64,000 nucleotides of DNA from Pseudooceanicola nanhaiensis DSM 18065 (GTDB lineage: Bacteria > Pseudomonadota > Alphaproteobacteria > Rhodobacterales > Rhodobacteraceae): assembly GCF_000688295.1 (NCBI RefSeq), contig NZ_JHZF01000011.1, forward strand, positions 62,001-126,000. The letters are read 5' to 3'. The notes under the pieces were generated by a model, which made no database searches, had not been told where the DNA came from, and was given only the letters and a program-made list of their open reading frames with translations. Positions within the stretch are counted from its first letter, which is position 1. Each line of letters opens with the position of its first letter. Shown one piece after another: positions 1 through 10,247 of this stretch. The position numbers and the translations under genes were made by a program.

Positions 1-569
1 ACCGCTCCGACACGACGGCCGCGCTCCTTTCCGCCCGGCTCGCGCCGCTCGGCCTGCATGTCCCGCCCGCGCGCATCCTGCTGGCGGGGGAGGTCGCGCT
101 CGAGCAGCTCGCCCATGCCGGGGTGGAGCGCCTGCGCCTCTGGGCCGACCCCGCGCTTCAGGCGCGGGCAAGGACGCTGGGCCTCGACATCGACGCGCCG
201 CGGCCCGAGGCGGTCCTGCTCTGCCGCGACGCCGCCGTGACGGTCGAGACGATGGGCCCGCTGCTGGCCGAGGTCGCAAGCGGCGCCGCGCTCTGGGTCG
301 CGAACGAGGACCTCTCCCATCCCGGCCATGACGGCGCGCCGGTCGCGGAGACCGGCGCCCTGCTGGCCGCCCTCCGCGCGATCCGCCCGGAGCTCGGCTG
401 GCGCAGCCTCGGCAAGCCCGATCCGCTGATGCTGACCACCGCGCTCGCCCGCAGCGGCATGGCCGCGGCCGAGGCGGTCTTCGTCGGCGACAACGCCGCG
501 ACCGACGGGCGCGCCGCCGCCGCGGCCGGCATCCCCTTCCTGCACCTGCAACGGAGCGTCACGCGATGA
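1..569 (+). CDS. HAD-superfamily phosphatase, class IIA (NagD-like), 5' end missing
   Basis: The frame is open from base 3 to the stop at 569, so the N-terminus and the first HAD motif (DxDG) lie outside the window. The visible C-terminal part has NEDLSHPG, then a GKPDP lysine motif and VFVGDNAATDG, followed by AAAAAGIPFL. This is the motif III/IV arrangement of class IIA HAD phosphatases such as NagD and PGP-type enzymes, where the last motif binds Mg2+. The family removes phosphate from small sugar or nucleotide phosphates. The stop overlaps the next start (ATGA at 566-569), so the gene is translationally coupled to the ABC permease genes and probably acts on an imported or derived phosphorylated compound. 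The substrate is unknown. Confidence 0.75.
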   Translation, partial: RSDTTAALLSARLAPLGLHVPPARILLAGEVALEQLAHAGVERLRLWADPALQARARTLGLDIDAPRPEAVLLCRDAAVTVETMGPLLAEVASGAALWVANEDLSHPGHDGAPVAETGALLAALRAIRPELGWRSLGKPDPLMLTTALARSGMAAAEAVFVGDNAATDGRAAAAAGIPFLHLQRSVTR

Positions 570-1492
570 TCGCCTACCTCGCCCGCGTCCTCGTCCGCTC
601 GGTGGTGACGCTCTTCGCCATCGTCAGCGTGACCTTCATCGCCACAAGGCTTTCCGGCAATCCGATCGACACCTTCCTGGGCGAGGGGCTGACCACGGAG
701 GGACGGGAGGAGCTGATCCGCTACTTCCAGCTCGACCGGACGCTCTGGGAGCAATACCTCGCCTTCCTGCGCGGCGTCGTGTCCGGCGAATTCGGGCTGT
801 CCTTCGTCGACCGCCGCCCGGTGACGCAGGTGGTGGCCGAGAGGCTCTGGCCCTCGGGACAGCTTCTGCTCTGCGCGGTGGCGCTGACCATCGCCGTCTC
901 GATCCCGCTGGGCGTGCTGGGCGCCATCTTCCGGAAAAGCTGGATCGGCTCGGCGGTGATGACGGTGGCCTTCGCGGGCTACGCGGTGCCGTCCTTCATC
1001 CTCGCGATCCTGATGATCCTCACCTTTTCCTACTGGCTGAACTGGCTGCCGGTGGTCGGGAACGCGACCCCGCTGCATTACATCATGCCGACCATCGCCA
1101 TGTCCGGCGTGCTGGTCGCGGCGCTGACCCGGTTCACCCGCAACGCGATGCTCGACGTGCTGGGGCAGGACTTCATCCGCACCGCCCGCGCCAAGGGCCT
1201 GTCCGAGGCCCGCGTGGTCCTGCGGCACGGTCTGGGCAACGCCGGCGTCACCGTGATCTCGGTCATCGGCCTGCAGATCGCGGGTCTGGCCGCCGCCGGC
1301 AGCGTGGTGGTCGAGACGATCTTCTCCTGGCCGGGGATCGGCCAGCTGCTCGTCACCTCCGCCATCACCCGCGATTACCCGGTGCTGCAGTTCGGCGTGA
1401 TCGCCGTCGCCGTCGCCGTGGTCGCGATCAACGCCCTCACCGACATCGCCTATGCGCTGGCCGACCCGCGCATCCGCCTGGCCCGGAGCTGA
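566..1492 (+). CDS. ABC transporter permease, DppB/OppB type
   Basis: This 308-residue inner-membrane protein has the family's N-terminal segment (MIAYLARVLVRSVVTLFAIV), a periplasmic region ending near VDRRPV, and about six membrane segments. The cytoplasmic coupling loop is visible as RTARAKGLSEARVVLRHGLGNA, the EAA motif that contacts the ATPase, and the C-terminus has DPRIR. Length is usual for DppB-like proteins. It overlaps the upstream HAD gene by 4 bp and lies 3 bp before the partner permease. With the next permease it should form the channel for a peptide/nickel/opine-class importer. The ligand cannot be deduced from the permease. Confidence 0.9.
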   Translation: MIAYLARVLVRSVVTLFAIVSVTFIATRLSGNPIDTFLGEGLTTEGREELIRYFQLDRTLWEQYLAFLRGVVSGEFGLSFVDRRPVTQVVAERLWPSGQLLLCAVALTIAVSIPLGVLGAIFRKSWIGSAVMTVAFAGYAVPSFILAILMILTFSYWLNWLPVVGNATPLHYIMPTIAMSGVLVAALTRFTRNAMLDVLGQDFIRTARAKGLSEARVVLRHGLGNAGVTVISVIGLQIAGLAAAGSVVVETIFSWPGIGQLLVTSAITRDYPVLQFGVIAVAVAVVAINALTDIAYALADPRIRLARS

Positions 1493-1495
1493 GAG

Positions 1496-2365
1496 ATGAC
1501 CACCTTCGCCGACCCGATCCCCGCCAAGCGCCGCAGCCGGTCCGACGCGATCCAGAAGGCGGCCATCGCCATTGCCGTCGTGCTCTTTGCCGCGGCGCTG
1601 CTGGCCCCGCTGATCGTGCCATACGACCCGCTGGCGCAGAGCCTGCTGAGCCGCCTGCGCCCGCCGCTCGGCTTCGAGCGCTACGCCCCCCTCCACCTGG
1701 CGGGCACCGACGAACTGGGACGCGACGTCCTCTCCCGCGCGCTCTACGGGTTGCGCCTGACCCTGGCGCTGGCCGTCGCGGGGGCGGTCATCGGCCTGCT
1801 GATCGGCGGCACGCTGGGGCTGATCGCCGGGCTCCGCCGCGGCTGGGTCGAGGACACGATCATGGCGCTTGTCGACATGCAGATCGCGATCCCCTTCACG
1901 CTCGTGGCGCTGCTGATCCTCTCGCTCATGGGCTCGAGCCTCACGGTCCTGGTCCTCGTCCTCGGCATCGCGGGGTGGGAGCAATACGCCCGCATCGTCC
2001 GGGCCGAGGTCCGCAAGCTCTCGGCGCTGCCGTTCCTCGAGGCCGCCCGGACCGCCGGCGCCGGCCCGCTCTACACCGCACGGCGCCACATCCTGCCGAA
2101 CCTCGTCTCGCCGCTGGTGGTGCAGTTCACCCTGGCGCTGTCGAACATCGTCATCCTCGAAAGCACGCTCTCGTTCCTGGGGCTCGGCGTCCAGCCGCCG
2201 CAGCCCTCCCTCGGCTCGATGGTGGGCCTGGGCCGGGACTACATGCCGACGGCGCCCTGGATCGTGCTCACCCCCGCCGCGCTGATCGTGGCGCTCACCT
2301 TCTCCGTGCAGACCCTGGGCGACTGGCTGCGTGACCGCGCCGATGTCCGCCTGCGCGACCGCTAA
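1496..2365 (+). CDS. ABC transporter permease, DppC/OppC type
   Basis: This 289-residue permease carries the N-terminal oligopeptide-permease segment (one membrane helix, then PYDPLAQS), the LAGTDELGRDVLSRALYG signature just before the membrane core, the coupling loop EAARTAGAGPLYTARRHILPN, and the C-terminal LGDWLRDRADVRLR. These are standard DppC features. It begins 3 bp after its partner permease, and the binding-protein gene follows after a gap of about 60 bp containing a GGAG ribosome-binding site. Confidence 0.9.
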   Translation: MTTFADPIPAKRRSRSDAIQKAAIAIAVVLFAAALLAPLIVPYDPLAQSLLSRLRPPLGFERYAPLHLAGTDELGRDVLSRALYGLRLTLALAVAGAVIGLLIGGTLGLIAGLRRGWVEDTIMALVDMQIAIPFTLVALLILSLMGSSLTVLVLVLGIAGWEQYARIVRAEVRKLSALPFLEAARTAGAGPLYTARRHILPNLVSPLVVQFTLALSNIVILESTLSFLGLGVQPPQPSLGSMVGLGRDYMPTAPWIVLTPAALIVALTFSVQTLGDWLRDRADVRLRDR

Positions 2366-2426
2366 TCAAGACCAAGAGCCGCACGACCGGCCTTTCCTCA
2401 CACCAACCGAACCCCGGAGACCCGAC

Positions 2427-3977
2427 ATGATCCGACTGATGCTGACCACCGCCCTTGCCGCGCTGCCCTTCGCAGCCAGCGCGCAGGAGATCACCGTGGG
2501 CGCCGCCAACATGGCCCCCTACCTCGACCCCGGCCGCGACCATTCCAACGTGGGCTCGCAGTTCTACTACAACAGCTTCGACACGCTGATCGACCGCGAC
2601 CACACCAAGCTTGAGCCCGAATGGACCCCCGCGCTCGCCACCTCATGGGAGCTGATCGAGCCGAAGGTCATGGAGCTGAAGCTCCGCGAGGGCGTCACGT
2701 TCCACAACGGCGACCCGATGACCGCCGATGACGTGGTCTTCTCGCTCAACCGCATGTTCCAGGCGACCTTCCCGCCCTACGTGGTGCGCGCCAAGGACCG
2801 GCTGGGCAACTTCACCGGAGCCGAGAAGGTGGACGACACCACCATCCGCATCCACGCCGAGCGCGAGGAACCGCTCTGGGAGACGCTGATCTCGCTCCAG
2901 CAGATCATGATCATCCCCGAGGCCTACACCAAGGCCCTGACCGGCGATCCGGACGTGGCCGAGGACAGCGATTTCGAGGCCTTCGCGCTCGCCCCGGTCG
3001 GCACCGGCCCCTACGCGATCGAAAGCTTCCAGCCCGGCGAGAAGCTCGTCTGGACCCGGTTCGACGATTTCTGGGGCGACAAGGCGCCGCTGGAAAAGGT
3101 GAACGTCGTCCAGATCGCCGAGACCGCGTCGCGCGTGACCGCGCTGAAGACCGGCGAGGCCGACATCATCACCAACCTCGCGCCCGACCAGCTCTCGCTG
3201 GTGGAGAGCGACCCGAACCTGAAGACCGAAGGCTCGGCCACCGCGCTCTTCCACGTGATGATCATGAACCAGAACCACCCCAAGCTTCAGGACCCGCGGA
3301 TCCGGCAGGCGATGAGCCTCGCCATCGACCGCGACGCCCTGAACGAGGCGCTCTGGGCCGGCAAGGCCGTGGTGCCGTCGTCGCACACGATGGTCGAGAT
3401 GGGCGCGCTGCACCAGCCCGACCTCGTGACCTTCGAATACGACCCCGAGCGGGCGAAGCAACTGCTCGACGAAGCCGGCTACGACGGGTTCGAGATCACC
3501 TACGACACCGCGCCGACCTATTACACCAACGGCCTGCTCGCCGCGCAGGCGATCATGGAGATGTGGGCCGCGGTCGGCATCAACGGCAAGGTGCAGGTGC
3601 AGGACCAGTGGTCGGGCAACGACCCCGAGATGATGGCGCGCAACTGGTCGAACCCGATGTATTTCGCGGACCCCTTCGGCAGCTTCGGCGTGATGTGGGC
3701 GCCGGGTGGCCCCTCGCAGAGCGAAGGGCGCTTCAACACGGACGAGGATTACGCCGAGAAATGGGAGCGCTTCCGCTTCTCGACCGACGTCGAGACCCGG
3801 AAGGAGGCCTATGCCGAGCTGATGGAAGAGGTGAAGGAGGACCCGGCCGTCCTGCCGCTCTACCGCCCGTTCGAAAGCTGGGGGATGAAGACCTCGGTCA
3901 ACTGGGCGCCGCTGCCCGGCCATATCCCCTACGTGCTCGACTTCCGCGCCGGCAGCATCTCGCTCGCCGACAGCTGA
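2427..3977 (+). CDS. ABC transporter periplasmic substrate-binding protein (SBP_bac_5 family)
   Basis: The protein is 516 residues from the chosen ATG at 2427; an upstream in-frame ATG would precede the signal peptide and lacks a good ribosome-binding site. Residues 1-19 form a Sec signal ending ASA, cleaved before QEITVG. The mature part has the family pattern of the DppA/OppA/NikA group, including LREGVTFHNGDPMTADDVVFSLNR and VGTGPYAIESFQPGEKLVW, written here only in pieces: LREGVTFHNGDPMTADDV and GTGPYAIESF. It delivers the ligand to the adjacent permeases. A perfect hairpin lies just after the stop (3990-4010), as often seen behind highly expressed binding-protein genes. Confidence 0.9.
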   Translation: MIRLMLTTALAALPFAASAQEITVGAANMAPYLDPGRDHSNVGSQFYYNSFDTLIDRDHTKLEPEWTPALATSWELIEPKVMELKLREGVTFHNGDPMTADDVVFSLNRMFQATFPPYVVRAKDRLGNFTGAEKVDDTTIRIHAEREEPLWETLISLQQIMIIPEAYTKALTGDPDVAEDSDFEAFALAPVGTGPYAIESFQPGEKLVWTRFDDFWGDKAPLEKVNVVQIAETASRVTALKTGEADIITNLAPDQLSLVESDPNLKTEGSATALFHVMIMNQNHPKLQDPRIRQAMSLAIDRDALNEALWAGKAVVPSSHTMVEMGALHQPDLVTFEYDPERAKQLLDEAGYDGFEITYDTAPTYYTNGLLAAQAIMEMWAAVGINGKVQVQDQWSGNDPEMMARNWSNPMYFADPFGSFGVMWAPGGPSQSEGRFNTDEDYAEKWERFRFSTDVETRKEAYAELMEEVKEDPAVLPLYRPFESWGMKTSVNWAPLPGHIPYVLDFRAGSISLADS

Positions 3978-3989
3978 CGACACCCCGGG

Positions 3990-4010
3990 CCGGGCGCATG
4001 GGGCGCCCGG
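3990..4010 (+). other. Intercistronic hairpin after the binding-protein gene
   Basis: CCGGGCGC and GCGCCCGG form a perfect 8-bp stem around a 5-nt loop, 12 nt after the binding-protein stop. No T-run follows, so it is not an intrinsic terminator. Hairpins here typically protect the upstream message and raise binding-protein levels relative to the membrane subunits; that role is inferred. Confidence 0.6.
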
Positions 4011-4035
4011 TCCACCCCCATCAGGAGCCAGACCC

Positions 4036-4877
4036 ATGACCCGGATCGCCATCGTCACCGACATTCACCACGGCGCGCCCTCCCACACCAAGCGCGGGGA
4101 CACCGCGCTCGCGCTTCTGGCCGAGTTCGTCGCCTGGGCCAACGCGGCGCGGCCCGATCTGGTGCTCGACCTCGGCGACCGCATCTCGGACGTGGATGCC
4201 GAGACCGACGCGCAGCTCGAACGCGAGGTCGCCTCGGTCCTCTCGGGGCTGGAGGCGCCGCTGCACCATGTCTGCGGCAACCACGACCGGGATCACCTGA
4301 GCGTGGCCGAGAACGCCTCCATCCTCGGCGCGTCGCTCGAGAGCGAGGTGCTCGACCTCGGCCACTGGCAGCTCGCCCTCTGGCGGGCGGATGCGAAGAT
4401 CCGCCGGAACGTCCCGCGCCCCGGGTTCGACCTGCCCGAGCGCGATCTCCTGTGGCTCTCCCAGACGATGCAGCGGGCCGGGAAGCCCACGCTCGTCGCC
4501 AGCCACGTCCCGGTCTCGGGCCACAGCCAGATCGGGAACTACTACTTCCAGCGCAACGCCTCCGTCTCGACCTACCCGCAGGCCGACCGCGCCCGCGCCG
4601 CGCTGGCGCAGGCCCGCGTGCCCGTCGCCTGCGTCGCGGGGCATGTGCACTGGAACACCGTCACCACCGTCGACGGCATTCCGCACATCACCCAGCAGAG
4701 CCTGACCGAGAGCTTCACCACCGGCGGCGAACCCGCCCGTGCCTGGGGGATGCTGGAGCTTTCCGACACCGTCCACTGGCAGGTCTTCGGCGACGATCCC
4801 TACGAGGCACGCCTGACCCCGGCGCGCCACCGCTGGACCCCGCCGCTCGCCCCCTTCGTGACGGAGCTCGCCGCGGA

Positions 4878-4881
<4 letters not shown>
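4036..4881 (+). CDS. Calcineurin-like metallophosphoesterase
   Basis: This 281-residue protein has the metallophosphoesterase motif set: DIHHG near residue 9, LDLGDR, CGNHDRD, SHVPVSGH and GHVHWN. These supply the two-metal centre that hydrolyses phosphomono- or diesters. No signal peptide is visible, so it should be cytoplasmic. The start has a GGAG site 8 nt upstream, and the stop overlaps the start of the ATPase gene (ATGA at 4878-4881). Its place inside an importer operon that begins with a HAD phosphatase suggests the imported compound, or a product of it, is a phosphate ester. The exact substrate is unknown. Confidence 0.85.
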
Positions 4882-6536
<1,655 letters not shown>

Positions 6537-6554
6537 TCCTGCGGTCGGGGCCGC

Positions 6555-7304
6555 TCAGTCCTCGGCCCTGCTGAACCGGATGGTGGGGACGCCGTAGGCG
6601 TTCACCAGCGTCAGCAGATCGCCGTTCAGCACGTAGCCGGCGGTGTTGCCGAGCGCGTCGATCACCACGGCCTCGAGCTCCATCACCGGCGGCGGGCAGG
6701 CCTTGCGGGTCCCGGCCATGGGCTGGCTGACGACGAAGCCGCCCTCGGTCATCTCGGCCTGCCCGGTGAACTGGTTGCAGCCCGCGAAGACCGAGACCGT
6801 GCCGTCCTCCGTCACGGTCAGCGTCGGCGGGGTGTCGACGATCAGCATGCGGCCGCCCACCTCGAAGGCGTTCCAGGTCACGCTTGCGGGGATCGGTTCG
6901 GGGGTGGTCGTCTGGCGCGTCTGCATCGGCTCCAGCGCGATCTCGACGCTGTCACCGGCGTCCCGGGTCAGCACCATGTTGGAGGTCGTGGTCCGGGCGA
7001 CGACGGTATCGCCCGACAGCAGCCTGGCCGCGACGGCATAGGTCATCCGGTCGTCGATCAGCGTGTCCTCGTAGGGCAGGGCGACCGTCACCGGCATGCC
7101 CGCCACGGTCAGCATCTGGAGCGACAGCGTGACCGAGGGCGCATCGGCCTTCGAGACGTCCCGGAGCTCGACCGCGAGGATCGCACCCTCGGGGATCGGC
7201 GCCTCTCCGGCATAGGTGGCGGTGACTTCGACGGTCGCGATCTCGGCCAGCGCCGGGGCGGCGGGCAGAGCGAGGGCGAGCGCTGCGGCTAGGCATGTCT
7301 TCAT
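6555..7304 (-). CDS. YbaY-domain and META-domain exported protein
   Basis: The start at 7304 is preceded by a strong GGAGGAG site and begins the signal peptide (MKTCLAAALALALPAAPALA); longer starts upstream do not. After the signal, residues about 22-125 resemble the YbaY/YscW lipoprotein domain (PF09619), with IPEGAILAVELRDVS and ALPYEDTLID. Residues about 140-245 form a META/HslJ-type domain, seen in FAGCNQFTGQ and the GTRKACPPPVMELE segment. Such proteins are periplasmic, linked to envelope stress and heat-shock lipoproteins. There is no lipobox cysteine, so it is probably soluble in the periplasm. It is 249 residues and converges on the ABC operon. Its function is not established. Confidence 0.75.
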   Translation of the reverse strand: MKTCLAAALALALPAAPALAEIATVEVTATYAGEAPIPEGAILAVELRDVSKADAPSVTLSLQMLTVAGMPVTVALPYEDTLIDDRMTYAVAARLLSGDTVVARTTTSNMVLTRDAGDSVEIALEPMQTRQTTTPEPIPASVTWNAFEVGGRMLIVDTPPTLTVTEDGTVSVFAGCNQFTGQAEMTEGGFVVSQPMAGTRKACPPPVMELEAVVIDALGNTAGYVLNGDLLTLVNAYGVPTIRFSRAED

Positions 7305-7506
7305 GGAATTCTCCTCCGGAAACCACGTCGGCCGGCGCGGGGCCGGACAGGCTGAACCTGTGTGCCCGGCTCCCGCACTGCGGGTAAGTATGAGCGCCCA
7401 GGATGGCCTATGGTAGAGGAAAGCACGCCCGCGCGCCACAGCTTCGGTGGCCCGGTCGAGGCGGGGTCGGGCGGGGCGTCCTGCACCCCGCCAGGATGGT
7501 CCGGGA

Positions 7507-8103
7507 TCAGCCGGCCTGCATGCGGCGGATCTTGTCCATCACGCGGTCATAGTCTTCCTGGTAGCCGACCGGTTCGAAGAAGACGCCGTCCTCGTCGAAG
7601 AGCAGCACGTTGGCCGAATGGTCCATCGTGTAATCCCCGTCGCCGAGCGGCACCTTGCGGGCGTAGATCCGGAAGGCCCTGAGCGCCTTCTCGACCTCTT
7701 CGGGCGTGCCGGACACGCCCTCCACGCCCGGCGCCCAGGAGACGTAGTCGCGCAGGGTGTCGATGTCGTCCCGTTCGGGGTCCACCGTCACGAAGTAGAC
7801 GCGCAGCTTCTCGTCCGGGCCAAGCTCTTCCTGCCAGGTCGCGATGTCGCCGAGCGTGGTCGGGCAGACCTCGGGGCAATGGGTGAAGCCGAAGAAGACG
7901 GCCGAGGGCCCGCCCTCCAGGCTGGCCTCGGTGAAGGTCCCGCCGGAGGTCGTCTCGAGCCGGTAGTCGCCCGGCCCGATGGTGTCGGCGATGCTCTGTT
8001 CGAAGGTCGGCGCGATCAGGCGCGCCCAGGCGAACCAGCCGAGCGCCACCAGGGCGACGCCCCAGAGCACCCCGATGGCGATGTGTTTTCCGGAGAGCCT
8101 CAT
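7507..8103 (-). CDS. Sco1/SenC family copper chaperone
   Basis: This 198-residue protein has an N-terminal membrane anchor (residues about 8-27) and a thioredoxin-like domain with the copper-binding CPEVC motif (Cys76 and Cys80) and the third ligand His162 in MDHSANVLL. Sco proteins deliver Cu to the CuA site of cytochrome c oxidase or reduce its thiols, on the periplasmic side of the inner membrane. The gene follows the YcnI-PCuAC gene by 4 bp on the same strand, so both copper proteins are likely co-transcribed. Confidence 0.92.
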   Translation of the reverse strand: MRLSGKHIAIGVLWGVALVALGWFAWARLIAPTFEQSIADTIGPGDYRLETTSGGTFTEASLEGGPSAVFFGFTHCPEVCPTTLGDIATWQEELGPDEKLRVYFVTVDPERDDIDTLRDYVSWAPGVEGVSGTPEEVEKALRAFRIYARKVPLGDGDYTMDHSANVLLFDEDGVFFEPVGYQEDYDRVMDKIRRMQAG

Positions 8104-8107
8104 CAGT

Positions 8108-9088
8108 TCAGTCCTTCTTCATGTGGCCGGAATGGTCCGTCGCGCCCCTGGCATTCGGCGCGCCGATGGCCAGCGGGACGACGACCTCTCCGGCGGTCTC
8201 GAATGTCAGCGTGACCTCGACCGTCTCGCCCTCGACGAGGGCCTCCTTCAGGTCCATCAGCATCAGGTGATGGCCGCCGGGCCTGAGTTCAACGGTCCCG
8301 CCTGCGGGAATCGGCAGGCCGTCGGGCAGGGGGCGCATCTGCATCACGCCGTCGGCCATCGTCATCTCGTGGACCTCGGCGCGGCCCGCGACCGCAGCGC
8401 TGGCCGAAACGAGGCGGTCGTCCTCGGTGCCGGTGTTGACGATGGTGAGGAAGCCGCCGCCGACAGGCGCGTTCGGCAGGGTGGCGCGCGAGAAGCCGCC
8501 GGTGATCTCGAGCGCACCTGCGGTCTGCGCCGCGCCATCCGTCGCGCCGTGACCGCCATGCCCGGCATGTTCCTCCGCCGAATCGGTGGCCGCGACGAGG
8601 GTGACGCTCGGCGCCGGGTTCGGCACGTCGTGCGAGCCGCTGGTGTCGGTCCAGTCGGCGGTCCCGTTGGCACAGGTCTGAACCGCCGGGAAGACCATCA
8701 CGCTCTCGGGCGCGAGGTCACGGCCGAAGGTGCCGCGGACGGTGAATTCGTCGTACCAGCCGTCCTCGAGATGGCCGTTCGACCAGGTGACGCTGCGCAG
8801 GCCCGAGGTCATCTCGGTCCCGTGGTTGTCGTAGGGCGTGGCGTAGGGGCCGTCCTCGGTCGAGAGATCCCAGCCGGGCTTGGGCATCGGCTTCGCGGCG
8901 TAGAACCCGTCGGGCAGGGTCAGGCGGACCGTGTGGGTCGCCTCGCCGTCGCAGCCATGCGGCACGCGCAGGGTGATCTTGGTGGTTTCGCCGGGGGCCG
9001 CGGTCTTCTGTTCCAGCGTGGCATGGGCGAGGGCCGAGGTGGCGGCGGCGGCGGCCAGCAGGGCCGAGGTAAGGGTGATGCGGATCAT
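8108..9088 (-). CDS. YcnI (DUF1775) - PCu(A)C fusion, periplasmic copper chaperone
   Basis: The chosen start at 9088 opens a signal peptide (residues 1-21, ending SALA) and leaves His22 as the mature N-terminus, as in YcnI proteins where this histidine binds copper. Residues about 22-165 are the YcnI/DUF1775 domain. A linker with EEHAGHGGHG follows, and residues about 200-315 form a PCu(A)C domain with methionine/histidine copper ligands seen in EVHEMTMADGVMQMRPL and PGGHHLMLM. PCu(A)C delivers Cu(I) to the oxidase CuA centre together with Sco. Fusing two copper-binding domains in one 326-residue chain suggests direct copper hand-over. Confidence 0.88.
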   Translation of the reverse strand: MIRITLTSALLAAAAATSALAHATLEQKTAAPGETTKITLRVPHGCDGEATHTVRLTLPDGFYAAKPMPKPGWDLSTEDGPYATPYDNHGTEMTSGLRSVTWSNGHLEDGWYDEFTVRGTFGRDLAPESVMVFPAVQTCANGTADWTDTSGSHDVPNPAPSVTLVAATDSAEEHAGHGGHGATDGAAQTAGALEITGGFSRATLPNAPVGGGFLTIVNTGTEDDRLVSASAAVAGRAEVHEMTMADGVMQMRPLPDGLPIPAGGTVELRPGGHHLMLMDLKEALVEGETVEVTLTFETAGEVVVPLAIGAPNARGATDHSGHMKKD

Positions 9089-9191
9089 GGGTTTTCTCCG
9101 GTGCGAACGCGCGCGGACCTGCCGCTGCCTGCGCTCTGAATGGGGTGGCCCCGCGGGGCCGGTCTGATCGGGTGCCTTGCGGCGAAGCGGA

Positions 9192-9542
9192 TCAGGCCCG
9201 TGCCGGAGGGGCGCGTGGAGCATGGCCGGGGTTGCCGGGCAGGGGGCGCGCGGTGCGGTCCGCGAGCGCGCGCCAGCCCTGGCCCGGGCGGAGATCCCGC
9301 GCGACGGATGCGGGCGTCATGTCGGGCGGGTCGGCGACCAGGCGGCAGAACGGGCAGCGGTGATCGTCATGCCCCTCGTCGCCGCAGATCTCGGCGACGT
9401 CCAGGCCGAACAGCAGCGCCTGGTCGAAGGCGGCCTCGTCCGAACGGTCCGGCGCCATCATCGACGCGGACGCGATGCTGACCGTGGCGATCAGCAGTGC
9501 GGCAAGGGCCGCAACGATGGTCCGGGCGAACTGGCGCGTCAT
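9192..9542 (-). CDS. Small exported Cys/His-rich protein, probably copper-related (DUF2946-like)
   Basis: This 116-residue protein has an N-terminal hydrophobic segment (about residues 10-27) that may be a signal peptide or anchor, then an acidic stretch and a Cys/His cluster CGDEGHDDHRCPFC near residues 55-70. The C-terminal 40 residues are Arg/Pro rich. Similar small proteins (DUF2946 type) accompany copper import and oxidase genes, and this one lies 103 bp upstream of the YcnI-PCuAC gene on the same strand. Metal binding is inferred from the cysteines and histidines; I cannot assign a precise role. Confidence 0.55.
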   Translation of the reverse strand: MTRQFARTIVAALAALLIATVSIASASMMAPDRSDEAAFDQALLFGLDVAEICGDEGHDDHRCPFCRLVADPPDMTPASVARDLRPGQGWRALADRTARPLPGNPGHAPRAPPARA

Positions 9543-9614
9543 GGGACGAGTCCTAGACCGCCCGGCGGGAAGAGGGAAGTGCGCCCGATGGTCGCTCGGG
9601 GCCGGCGGCGGGCG

Positions 9615-10247
9615 TCAGATGCTCCGCGGCAAAGCGGCGAGATCGGCGGTGCCGATGCAGGGCAGGTCGTGCGCCTCGGCCAGCGCGCGGGCGTCCCGCG
9701 GCGTGGCGGCCGCACCGCTGGCTGTCAGGAGCGAGCAGGTCACGGCGACAGGCGGGCAGCCGGCGGCCCGCAGAAGGGCGACGGCCAGCTCGGCGCAGGA
9801 GGGCGCCTCGTCGGTTTCGGAGCCGAGGGCGATCTGCGGGAAGATGTGGCCGGGGGTTACGAGGTCCCCGCCCTGCGCGCGCGGATCCGCGAGGACGCGG
9901 ATCGTCAGCGCCCGGTCGGCCGCCGAGATGCCGGTCGAGACGCCGACGCGGGCCTCGACCGAATAGGTATAGGCCGGGCCCGCGCGGTCGTGGTTGCGGC
10001 GGGGCTGGAGCGTCAGTCCCATCCGTGCCGCGCGGCCCGGCGTGACGGCGACGCCGATCAGCCCGCGTCCGTGCGTGGCCATGAAGTTGATCGCGGCGTC
10101 ACTGACCTGCGCCGCGTCCATGATCATCGTCGCGCCGACGTCGGGCGTGTCCGAGATCACGACGAAACCGCCGGTGGCCAGCGCGTGGAGCGCGGCGTCG
10201 AGCGGGGCGCTCTCGGCGCGGTCGGGGTAGAAACCGTCCTCCATCAC
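9615..10247 (-). CDS. RibB-like protein lacking catalytic residues
   Basis: This 210-residue protein aligns over its length with 3,4-dihydroxy-2-butanone-4-phosphate synthase (RibB). Shared landmarks are HGRGLIGVAVT, VSTGISAADRA and TPGHIFP. The acidic DDEDRENEGD loop of RibB, which holds substrate and Mg2+, is replaced by SDTPDVGATM. The GGHTEA histidine motif is EAPSCAE, and the catalytic CE near the C-terminus is CS. Ordinary RibB activity is therefore unlikely. It overlaps the flavin reductase gene (GTGA at 10247-10244, or ATG at 10244), so the two are coupled. It may bind a flavin, a sugar phosphate or a new substrate; its role is unknown. The island context suggests a part in the flavin-dependent pathway. 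Confidence 0.7.
   Translation of the reverse strand: MMEDGFYPDRAESAPLDAALHALATGGFVVISDTPDVGATMIMDAAQVSDAAINFMATHGRGLIGVAVTPGRAARMGLTLQPRRNHDRAGPAYTYSVEARVGVSTGISAADRALTIRVLADPRAQGGDLVTPGHIFPQIALGSETDEAPSCAELAVALLRAAGCPPVAVTCSLLTASGAAATPRDARALAEAHDLPCIGTADLAALPRSI

Noticed and set aside
158-2089. Long minus-strand frame over the first permease genes
   Set aside because: Low-complexity composition typical of antisense GC-rich DNA; the plus strand has clear ABC permease genes.
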